NCBI GenBank assembly: GCA_040754815.1
Contig: JBFMBX010000010.1
Span: 1-64,000 of the forward strand
Direction: 5' to 3'
DNA length: 64,000 nt
Source: Bellilinea sp040754815
GTDB taxonomy: Bacteria > Chloroflexota > Anaerolineae > Anaerolineales > Anaerolineaceae
Of this stretch, positions 57,384 to 64,000 are shown in pieces. Position 1 is the stretch's first letter. The number at the start of each line of letters is the position of its first letter. The notes beneath the pieces were generated by a model, which saw only the letters and a program-made list of their open reading frames with translations, did no database searches and was not told the origin of the DNA. Made by a program: the position numbers and the translations under genes.

Positions 57384-58214
57384 TCATTTGACCACCAGAG
57401 GTAAATAAACATGTGCAGATGGGAAAAGCAACCATTCGCACACAGTGCCACCGGTTCCGGCAAACCAAGCTCTTTCATCATTGTATTGATTGGGAGTGGC
57501 CCCGTAATGTGCAGGACATATTGAAGAGGGGGATACCCAAATTGTGCTATTACCACTATCACCGGTGCTTACTGGCCAATCTTTCCAGACACCCCCGTTC
57601 AGATATTGTGGGTGCCAATGATAGAAACTGGCCGTTATGTACGGGTCATTTGCTTCCTAATAGCCTTCCTCTGTGTCGGAACGAGCCAAGTAAATACGAT
57701 TGCTGTTGTACGGTATTTGAGCAACAACATAACCTACACTGTTAGCGTCATAGACTATTGCTCTCCAATAGTTTTCGCTTAGGTTTTTCTTCAGTTCAAC
57801 ACGAGTATATCTGCCCAGAGAGACTAAATCATTGTAGTCGCCATAGCATTCTGGCAAAGTCGGATGTTTAGTGCCACGCAGACAGGTTACTCCTGGTTCG
57901 GCATATACAAACCATTGTATTCCGTCCCTGGTGGTTTCAATTCCAATTTGCGTGAATTTACCGCTGCCAGGTGTGCCATTGTACTGAGCTAGAAATATTC
58001 CTAACCATGCAGTTGTGAAATCTCGCCTGTCACCAGTAGTCGGTTGTGCATTCGCTGCTATATGTACTCGATAGTCGCGTGCATTATACACCTCGGCTAG
58101 ATCTACGCGTAAATCTCCGATGACAAAACTGTTTCCTGCAAGGGCTGCAGAGAATCCCACTGCTGTGAGGACTGCCGCAAGGAGTAAAGAAATGGGAAAG
58201 TTTTTGGGTCTCAT
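57384..58214 (-). pseudogene. Secreted protein gene with one in-frame TAG
   Basis: One 277-codon frame from ATG 58214 (AAAGGAGC SD) to TGA 57386-57384, broken by TAG 57659-57657. The first part has a signal peptide (ISLLLAAVLTAVGFSAALAG) and a beta-rich domain (TTAWLGIFLAQYNGTPGSGKFTQ...WFVYAEPG). Read-through continues RSDTEEGY-stop-EANDPYITASFYHWH, with Trp/Gly-rich sequence and the C-terminus AHVYLPLVVK, the end motif seen on other secreted proteins here. The downstream 91 codons keep coding character, so the break is recent or is read through. Confidence 0.75.
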
Positions 58215-58229
58215 AATAGCTCCTTTCTC

Positions 58230-58742
58230 TCAAGGATAGGGATTTGGGCGAGATGGGGATGATTCTGGAAGCAAGGGAGGGGGATAAGGCTGACTGAGTA
58301 CATTGGGCGTTGTCGTGAATTGGGGTTTTGGTTTATCGATCACCGGCGTGGAACGAATTGGCTTTAGAGCAAAGCCTGTTACAATCCTTTCGTTATCTTT
58401 TAGTCCCATGAGTGTTCTAACATCACCCTCATAATTTGCCGGGATTATGAATTGTTCATACTTCCCATCGAGTCGTTGAATAACATAGACGAACTTATCC
58501 TCTTCGGCCAAACCTTTTGCCAAGTCAGTGATCTTCGAGATGACGCGCTGGCCTGTTGTTGACATTATCTCATTGTCATTTGAAAGGAAATCAATCGACT
58601 TAAGTATCGGTGTGGGCGGCAAATCGTAGCCTGGAGCCAGTTGTTGATATGCCCTTGCTTGTTTAGTTACTATTACAACTAAGGCGGTTATCAAGAAAAG
58701 TATTCCACAACCGGTAATCAATGTTTGTTTAGTGCGTTTCAT
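58230..58742 (-). CDS. Membrane-anchored exported protein, unknown
   Basis: 170 residues. N-terminal helix (LITGCGILFLITALVVIVT), then a soluble domain (about 45-130; VISKITDLAKGLAEEDKFVYVIQRLDGKYEQFIIPANYEG) and a Pro-rich tail (PPPLLPESSPSRPNPYP). No family recognised. A GAGGAGG SD precedes the ATG. First of three genes in the unit. The IS982-type element is inserted 40 bp upstream and may have separated it from its promoter. Confidence 0.7.
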   Translation of the reverse strand: MKRTKQTLITGCGILFLITALVVIVTKQARAYQQLAPGYDLPPTPILKSIDFLSNDNEIMSTTGQRVISKITDLAKGLAEEDKFVYVIQRLDGKYEQFIIPANYEGDVRTLMGLKDNERIVTGFALKPIRSTPVIDKPKPQFTTTPNVLSQPYPPPLLPESSPSRPNPYP

Positions 58743-58787
58743 GGCTTTTGCCTCCTCTTTGTGATTGTTGTTTTAATTTGATACGAT

Positions 58788-59710
58788 AACCCAAGTTGCC
58801 ACCTAGAGAAGAGAGAAAAAGTCCATGCGAATTCTGGTAAAGTTGAGATGCAAAAAACCAAGACTCCACCGGAGGATCGCATGGACACTCAAATTGCACT
58901 CATTTTTTGCCTGAGTGATGACCTTTTGAAAGCCCTCCATCATGTGGAAGATAAGCAAAGTCAGATGAAAGACGCGGAAGTGATGACCGCTGCTATTGTT
59001 GCCATGTTGTATTTTCGAGGTAATTTTCGGTTGAGCTGCCAATTTCTGTGTGAGTATGGATATATGCCGCGTATGTTGAGCCGCAGTCGTTTCAATCGGC
59101 GGCTGCACCGCATTGCCGACTTGTTTTTGACCCTGTTTCTCTCGTTGGGTAAATACTGGCAACAGTTGAATGAGCGTTCCACCTATGTGCTGGATAGTTA
59201 TCCGATTGCAGTCTGCGATAATATTCGCATTCCACCCTGTAAAATCTATCAAGGGGAAGCCTGGCGAGGTTACATTGCCAGTAAAAAACGCTTCTTTTAT
59301 GGCGTGCGCGTGCATATTCTGGTCACGGAAAACGGGCAACCCGTGGAATTCTTTCTGGCTCCGGGCGCAATGAGCGATACGGCTGCCTTGCGCCAGTATG
59401 ATTTGGATGTCCCGGCCGTTGCCTGGTTGACGGGGGACAAAGCTTACAATGATTATATGCTCGAGGATGTCCTGCGCGAAGCCGGTATAGAGCTCTTGCC
59501 CATGCGCAAAACCAATTCGCATCGTCCACTGCCACCTTTCTTTGTTTACTTGCAAGCCTCAGTTCGCAAAGTCGTTGAAACGACTGGAAGCTTGCTCGAG
59601 CGATTGTTGCCTAAATCCATTCATGCTGTAACTGCTCGCGGTTTCGAACTCAAAGTCGCTCTGTTTGTCCTGGCTGTTTCTATCAACTTCCTTTGGTAGC
59701 AACTTGGGTT
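58788..59710 (+). mobile_element. IS982-family insertion sequence, complete
   Basis: 923 bp. Terminal inverted repeats AACCCAAGTTGCCACC (left) and GGTAGCAACTTGGGTT (right), 15 of 16 matching. Flanked by a 5-bp direct repeat ACGAT at 58783-58787 and 59711-59715. One intact transposase gene. Perfect ends and target duplication indicate a recent insertion. Confidence 0.92.
58881..59699 (+). CDS. IS982-family transposase
   Basis: 272 residues from ATG 58881 (GGAGG 5 nt upstream); an in-frame ATG at 58848 lacks an SD. DDE catalytic Asp in YVLDSYPIAVCDN and WLTGDKAYNDYML, with the Glu expected in VETTGSLLERLLPK (ETTxSxLE-like). Ends SINFLW inside the right inverted repeat. Uninterrupted, so probably active. 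Confidence 0.92.
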   Translation: MDTQIALIFCLSDDLLKALHHVEDKQSQMKDAEVMTAAIVAMLYFRGNFRLSCQFLCEYGYMPRMLSRSRFNRRLHRIADLFLTLFLSLGKYWQQLNERSTYVLDSYPIAVCDNIRIPPCKIYQGEAWRGYIASKKRFFYGVRVHILVTENGQPVEFFLAPGAMSDTAALRQYDLDVPAVAWLTGDKAYNDYMLEDVLREAGIELLPMRKTNSHRPLPPFFVYLQASVRKVVETTGSLLERLLPKSIHAVTARGFELKVALFVLAVSINFLW

Positions 59711-60069
59711 ACGATAGTACATCGAAGCGCGCCCAACTAATAATTATACGGATTCCTGATACACAGCATTCTTGCCGTATAACTGACCGAAAAAAGCATG
59801 TTATACTGCGGTTATGCTTGAATAACTCACATCCTCTGCTAAAAAAATCCTTATTTTTTCATTATATGATATGTCCAAATTCGTTGATCTAAGTCGTTTT
59901 ATATCGGATTGCCCCCTTCCAGACCCAAAAAACTTCTTGCCCCGCTTTGTGGCGCCGCCCAACGGCAGTATGATCCTTACCGCACGGAGAAACCTCTTGA
60001 TTCCGTTGGCCTGAATCAACGAAGCGCCCACCATTCCTGGCGGGCGCTCCATTCTATATTTTCTGAGAC
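59711..60069. other. 359-nt intergenic region with integron-like half-sites
   Basis: Minus strand GTTGGGC at 59737-59731 (a full GTTRRRY core) follows 7 nt after a TATAAT, so it could be the right end of a further attC or an attI-like end with a cassette promoter. A CCAACGG / CCGTTGG pair lies at 59959-60009 and an AGCGCCC / GGGCGCT hairpin near 60025. No integrase, no convincing gene. Confidence 0.35.
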
Positions 60070-60468
60070 TTATTTCAAAACCGGCCTAAATTTATACCCG
60101 TATATGATGATTCCCTTTTCGTTGCCGTCCGAGCGGATTTTGCGGGTGACCATCTCCACCGGCATGCCAATTTCCACCTCGTCGGCGTCCACGTCGGTTA
60201 ACTGGGCGGTGACCACGGGGCCTTCCTCCAGCTGTACCAGCGCAACGGTATAGGGAGCGGTTTCTTCAAAGCCGGCCGGCGCTTCGGTCACATGCGTGAA
60301 TGAATAAACTTTGCCGCGTCCGCTAAAAGTGAAGGTGGTGCGGGCGTCGTTGCCGCAGTGCGGGCAGACATCGCGGGGCGGGAAGATTTTCCCCTCGCAG
60401 TGGGGGCAGATCTCGCCCTGCAGGGAGTAGCGCTGTTTTTTCAATCGCCAGTGTCGCGGAATTTCCAT
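60070..60468 (-). CDS. DUF35 OB-fold/zinc-ribbon acyl-CoA-binding protein
   Basis: 132 residues. N-terminal rubredoxin-like zinc ribbon CPHCEGKIFPPRDVCPHC, then an OB fold (FSGRGKVYSFTHV...YTVALVQLEEGPVVTAQLTD). In archaea the DUF35 protein bridges acetoacetyl-CoA thiolase and HMG-CoA synthase in one complex and provides a shared CoA site. The gene order HMGR-HMGS-thiolase-DUF35 here fits that role. Separated from the thiolase gene by 104 nt. Confidence 0.92.
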   Translation of the reverse strand: MEIPRHWRLKKQRYSLQGEICPHCEGKIFPPRDVCPHCGNDARTTFTFSGRGKVYSFTHVTEAPAGFEETAPYTVALVQLEEGPVVTAQLTDVDADEVEIGMPVEMVTRKIRSDGNEKGIIIYGYKFRPVLK

Positions 60469-60572
60469 CTTCTTATCTCTCCTTCTTGCTTGTAAATAAT
60501 ACCAGCCTACAGTTTAGGGGCTGAAACCTGTCAATTGCTATCAAGGTTAATCCGCTTTTCTATCAAAACCTA

Positions 60573-61739
60573 TCAATCTGCCAGCCGTTCCAGCACATGG
60601 GCAAAGGCGGAGGAAGCCGGCCCGCCCAAATTGAGGGTTAGTGCCAGACGCGCCTCAGCAACCTGATTTGCGCCGGCTTCACCGCGCAGTTGCTGAACGG
60701 CTTCGACAATCTGATAAATCCCTGCCGCACCGAGCGGGTTGCCGCGCCCTTTGCTGCCGCCCATGGTCAGCACCGGCAGGCGGCCGTTCAGGCGCAAATC
60801 GCCGTTCTGACCCAGCCGCCAGCCCTCGCCGCGTTCGGCAAAACCGGCGGCTTCCAGTCCCAGCACGGCGTAAATCGAAAAGGCGTCATCCAGCTCGAAC
60901 AAATCCACCTCACCGGGCAGAATGCCGCCCATCTCACAGGCGCGCTGCACGGTGTAACGGGCGGCATCGAAGGCCAGCGGGTCGGGGCGGTCGTGCAGCG
61001 CCAGCGTATCAATCACCCCGGCCGAGCCGCGCACGCGCACCAGCGGGCGGCCGATGCCCGCCCGGCGCGCATTCTCCGGTGTGGTCAAAATCACGGCGGC
61101 GGCGCCATCGGCATAGGAAGCCTGATCATACAGATTGAGCGGTTCGGCAACCGGGGCTGCTTTTTCGTAAGTTTGCTGGTCAATGGCGCGGCGGTACATG
61201 GCAAAGGGGTTGTTGACGGCGTTGGCGTGCGCCAGGATTGGGAATGCGCCAAACGCCGAGCGCGGTGCGCCGTATTGGTGCAGGTAGCGCTGCATCAGCA
61301 GACCGGCCTGCGCTGCCAGAGTCAGGCCGACCATGGCTTCGTAATCGGCATCCATGGAAATTGCCAGCGCGGCTTCCTGTTCACTGCCGATGGCATCGGT
61401 GTATTTTTCCACGCCGACAACCAGTGCCGTATCCACATATCCGGAAGCAACGGCCATGTAGCCCATCTGAAAGGCTGCCCCGCCGGAAGCCTGCCCCGCC
61501 TCGCAAGTGAAGGCCTCCACCCCCGTCAGTCCGGCGTTATCGGCCAGCAGGGTGCCGAGATTGGACTGGTGCGAGGTGACAATGGCCAGATAATTGCCCA
61601 CATACAGGGCATCGGGGAGCAGTCCGTTGGCTTCCTTACGGGCGGCTTTGATCGCCTGATAGGCGAGCGAGCGCAGGGAAATATCCCACAGTTCGCCAAC
61701 GCGGGTCTGACCGATGCCGGCAATGACAACATCACGCAT
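60573..61739 (-). CDS. Thiolase-fold protein of the mevalonate operon, catalytic residues altered
   Basis: 388 residues, SCP2/archaeal thiolase type. The nucleophile region reads TCEAGQASGGAAFQMGYMAV, where archaeal acetoacetyl-CoA thiolases have E-A-A-C-A-S-G-G; the Cys position is Gln (CAG). The GHP motif near the C-terminus reads KGRGNPLGAAG, His to Asn. Other fold blocks (VVGVEKYTDAIG; ELDDAFSIY) are kept. Encoded 11 nt after HMGS with GAGGAGG as SD, and clearly part of the HMGS complex by context. It may be structural, or it may run different chemistry, as in DUF35-linked aldolases. Confidence 0.85.
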   Translation of the reverse strand: MRDVVIAGIGQTRVGELWDISLRSLAYQAIKAARKEANGLLPDALYVGNYLAIVTSHQSNLGTLLADNAGLTGVEAFTCEAGQASGGAAFQMGYMAVASGYVDTALVVGVEKYTDAIGSEQEAALAISMDADYEAMVGLTLAAQAGLLMQRYLHQYGAPRSAFGAFPILAHANAVNNPFAMYRRAIDQQTYEKAAPVAEPLNLYDQASYADGAAAVILTTPENARRAGIGRPLVRVRGSAGVIDTLALHDRPDPLAFDAARYTVQRACEMGGILPGEVDLFELDDAFSIYAVLGLEAAGFAERGEGWRLGQNGDLRLNGRLPVLTMGGSKGRGNPLGAAGIYQIVEAVQQLRGEAGANQVAEARLALTLNLGGPASSAFAHVLERLAD

Positions 61740-61750
61740 GGTTGGCCTCC

Positions 61751-62824
61751 TCAGTCTGCCAGTTTGCCGCGCAGGCGCACGTACATGCCGTAATCAATTT
61801 CGGTGCGGCGGGCAATGTAATCCTGCGTTTGCAGGGCCAGCCGCTGGCGTTCGGTCAGCGCTTCGGTGGCGCGGAAGAGGAAGGCATCCGAACCGGCGCC
61901 GGAACCGAACGAGACCACCAGAATGCGGTCGCCGGGCTTGGCGCAGTCCAGCACGGCGGAAAGGCCGATCATCGCCGCCCCGGCGTAGGTGTTGCCGATA
62001 ACCGGCGAGAGCAGGCCGGGTTGAATCTGTTCGGGGGTGAAGCCGAGCATCTTGGCCACCCGCTGAGGGAACTTGGTGTTGGGCTGGTGAAAGACGGCGT
62101 ATTGAATATCGGCAGCAGTGACACCAAGGTCTTTCATCAACTGTTTGCCCGCTTCGGTAATGTGTTTGAAATAAGCCGGGTCGCCGGTGAAGCGCTGGCC
62201 GTGCTGGGGGTAGCGTTCGTGCGCCCGCCGCCAGAAGTCCGGGGTATCGGTCACGTAGGAATAGGTGCCTTCCACCACCGCCAGCGATTCTTCGGCCGGG
62301 CCGATGATGTAGGCTGCACCGCCGGCGGCGGCAGTGTATTCCAGCGCATCGCCAGGCCGGCCCTGGGCTGTATCCATGCCGATGGCCAGCGCGTAGCGTC
62401 CCATGCCGGCGGCTACCATGGCGATGGCCGCCACCATTGCCTCGGTGCCGGCTTTACAGGCAAATTCCCAGTCGCCTGCCTGAATGCTGACCGGCGCGCC
62501 GATGGCTTCGGCTACCACGGTGGAACTGGGCTTGACCGCATAAGGGTGCGATTCGGAGCCGACCCACACGGCGCGGATTTCGTGAGCGTGAATGCGGGCG
62601 CGCGCCAGCGCGTTGCGGGCGGCTTCGATGGACATGGTGATGACATCTTCATCGGCGCCGGGTACGGACTTTTCGCGTACGGGGGTTTCGTCCTTGCCGC
62701 CCTTCCAGATGCGGGCTACTTCACGCGCCGGCAGGCGGTAACGCGGCACATAAGCGCCGTAACCGACAATACCCACCGGCCGGGCAGGTTTATGGGTTAA
62801 TGTCTGGGTTTCGGGTTTTTCCAT
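61751..62824 (-). CDS. Hydroxymethylglutaryl-CoA synthase (archaeal type)
   Basis: 357 residues. Nucleophilic Cys in DWEFACKAGTEAM, His in YAVFHQPNTKFPQRVAK, and the N-terminal GYGAYVPRYRLPA and VGSESHPYAVKPSSTVVAEA blocks, all archaeal-type. It condenses acetyl-CoA with acetoacetyl-CoA to HMG-CoA. All visible catalytic residues are intact. It lies between HMG-CoA reductase and the thiolase-fold gene, same strand. Confidence 0.95.
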   Translation of the reverse strand: MEKPETQTLTHKPARPVGIVGYGAYVPRYRLPAREVARIWKGGKDETPVREKSVPGADEDVITMSIEAARNALARARIHAHEIRAVWVGSESHPYAVKPSSTVVAEAIGAPVSIQAGDWEFACKAGTEAMVAAIAMVAAGMGRYALAIGMDTAQGRPGDALEYTAAAGGAAYIIGPAEESLAVVEGTYSYVTDTPDFWRRAHERYPQHGQRFTGDPAYFKHITEAGKQLMKDLGVTAADIQYAVFHQPNTKFPQRVAKMLGFTPEQIQPGLLSPVIGNTYAGAAMIGLSAVLDCAKPGDRILVVSFGSGAGSDAFLFRATEALTERQRLALQTQDYIARRTEIDYGMYVRLRGKLAD

Positions 62825-62869
62825 CGTTAACGGTACTCCTTCACTCTCATATTTCCAAAAAGGATGTTC

Positions 62870-64000
62870 TCACTCGTTTCCCTGAATTTCCTTCAAAATT
62901 TGCTGGGCGCGGTCAATGCGCACCACTTTTTCGCGCACCATTTGCTCGGCCACGCGGTTGACCAGTTCGCCGCTGGCCCCGGCGGCAATTGCCACCTGAC
63001 GGGCATGCAGGGTCATGTGGCCGCGCTGAATGCCCTCGGTGGCCAGCGCGCGCAGGGCGGCTAAATTCTGCGCCAGACCCACTGAGACGATGATTTCGGC
63101 AAGTTCGGCGGCGGTTTTTACGCCCATCAGGCGGATGGCGGCCTGCGCGGCGGGGTGCACACGGGTTGCCCCGCCGACAATGCCCACGGCCATGGGCATT
63201 TCCAGCGTGCCGACCAGATTGCCCTGCTCATCTTTACCCCACGTGCTCAGGCTGGTGTAGCGCCCGCTGCGGGCGGCGTAAGCATGCGCCCCGGCTTCAA
63301 TGGCGCGCCAGTCGTTGGCGGTGGCAATCACCATGGCGTCCACGCCGTTCATGATGCCTTTGTTGTGGGTGGCGGCGCGGTAGGGGTCGGCGGCGGCAAA
63401 CGCCCACGCGGCGATGATGCCATCGCGCACCTGCTCGGCGGTGAAGTTTTCAAAGGCCAGTTCTTCCAGCCGAATGGTAACGCGAGCGCGCGCCAGACGG
63501 CGCTCGGCAAGGTTGGTGAGGATGCGTAAATGTGCCCTGCCGCCGCTGATTCGTTCGACGTGCGGCGCCAGCCGTTCCAGCGCGGTGTTGACGGCGTTGG
63601 CGCCCATGGCATCTCGCACATCGTAAATCAGGTGCAGCACCAGAAAGGGGCCAATCGGAGAATGCTCGATCAGGCGTACTTCCAGCCCGCGCGGCCCGCC
63701 GCCCAAACCGGCCAGCACGGGGTCAATTTGGGACGCCTCGGCCAGCAGTTCTGCCCGCGCTTCCAGCAGGCGCAGGCGCGCGGTTGGGGGATCGGCCACA
63801 CCTAAAATTTGAATCTGACCGATCATTTCCGGCGGGTCTGCACTGGCAAAAAAACCGCCGCTGGAGCGGGCCAGTTTGGCCATGAAGGACGCGCTGGCCA
63901 CAACGGAGGGTTCTTCCAGCACCATGGGCACCAGCACTTCGCGCCCGTTGACGATAAAATAGCGGGCAACGCCGAGCGGCAGTCCATAGACGCCGATGAC
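62870..64000 (-). CDS. HMG-CoA reductase, class II (5' end outside window)
   Basis: At least 376 residues; the N-terminus is cut at the window edge (translation enters as VIGVYGLPLGVARYFIVNG). Class II features: EEPSVVASASFMAKLARSSGGF, the catalytic Lys region replaced in class II order, DVRDAMGANAVNTALERLAP, NKGIMNGVDAMVIATANDWRAIEAGAHAYA, and the C-terminal His in GHMTLHARQVAIAAGA. It reduces HMG-CoA to mevalonate for isoprenoids. First visible gene of the operon with HMGS, thiolase and DUF35. Confidence 0.95.
   Translation of the reverse strand, partial: VIGVYGLPLGVARYFIVNGREVLVPMVLEEPSVVASASFMAKLARSSGGFFASADPPEMIGQIQILGVADPPTARLRLLEARAELLAEASQIDPVLAGLGGGPRGLEVRLIEHSPIGPFLVLHLIYDVRDAMGANAVNTALERLAPHVERISGGRAHLRILTNLAERRLARARVTIRLEELAFENFTAEQVRDGIIAAWAFAAADPYRAATHNKGIMNGVDAMVIATANDWRAIEAGAHAYAARSGRYTSLSTWGKDEQGNLVGTLEMPMAVGIVGGATRVHPAAQAAIRLMGVKTAAELAEIIVSVGLAQNLAALRALATEGIQRGHMTLHARQVAIAAGASGELVNRVAEQMVREKVVRIDRAQQILKEIQGNE

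Noticed and set aside
57353..57562. 69-codon minus-strand ORF and a 110-codon plus-strand ORF at 57413-57745
   Set aside because: Both are out-of-frame shadows of the interrupted secreted-protein gene, whose own frame continues through this DNA.
56446..58214. Alternative genetic code (TGA or TAG read as sense)
   Set aside because: TGA and TAG end many intact genes in the window, and the interruptions are confined to cassette genes; local decay is simpler.
60690..62800. Long plus-strand ORFs opposite the thiolase and HMGS genes
   Set aside because: Shadows of conserved minus-strand enzymes with intact motifs.

Overview
The window looks like a chromosomal segment of a Chloroflexota bacterium, most likely class Anaerolineae. 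I infer this from Thr/Pro-rich low-complexity linkers in secreted proteins, a mevalonate operon with archaeal-type HMG-CoA synthase and its DUF35 partner, a two-gene nrfHA nitrite reductase, SpoVS outside any sporulation context, many extended -10 promoters placed 6-9 nt before ATG (leaderless transcripts), and C-termini ending in YLPxV.[RK]. No rRNA, CRISPR array or prophage was seen. One tRNA gene, tRNA-Gln(TTG), is present.

Layout. 1-10.3 kb: housekeeping (TPR membrane protein, CorC-like CBS protein, short GlmU-like nucleotidyltransferase, tRNA-Gln, PcrA helicase), then an ABC-F ATPase whose leader holds a six-codon upstream ORF, a sequence complementary to the ribosome binding site and an intrinsic terminator, then OsmC and HIT proteins. 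10.4-22.9 kb: hydrolase, GAF histidine kinase, ICMT-like methyltransferase, ComEC, a trmO-modB-modA-TSUP operon without modC, a LuxR-type regulator, PhzF, and a CPBP-GNAT-AlaX operon. 22.9-27.6 kb: three Tad-type pilus-like surface proteins (TadE, TadG with a VWA domain, and a TadE-PA14 protein with a Thr/Pro tail). 27.8-35.7 kb: nrfHA, signal peptidase I, a CAP-domain exoprotein, SpoVS, a deoxynucleoside kinase and a DsbA-like protein. 35.8-45.7 kb: membrane glycosyltransferase, a VWA-FHA / PP2C / DUF3267 operon, a DMT transporter with its ArsR-type regulator, and small membrane proteins.

The accessory part is 45.7-59.7 kb. It has two runs of minus-strand genes followed by attC-like imperfect palindromes (RYYYAAC...GTTRRRY), with no integrase in the window: a CALIN-type integron cassette cluster. 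Cassettes carry an AT-rich type II restriction-modification pair, a membrane-anchored minimal peptidase-S74 protein, a PD-(D/E)XK-nuclease-like gene broken by two stop codons, a membrane-protein gene broken by one TGA, a lipoprotein, a secreted protein broken by one TAG, and an intact IS982-family element with a 5-bp target duplication. Between the two runs lies a GC-rich block: a methyltransferase, and a 1158-residue protein fusing a phosphotransferase-like kinase fold to a STAND NTPase and TPRs, overlapped by an unrecognised 269-residue partner. This pair is the best candidate for an undescribed signalling or defence module.

60-64 kb: the upper mevalonate operon in transcription order HMG-CoA reductase (cut by the window edge), HMG-CoA synthase, thiolase-fold protein and DUF35. 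By motif comparison the thiolase-fold protein appears to lack the usual nucleophilic Cys (Gln instead) and the GHP histidine (Asn instead).
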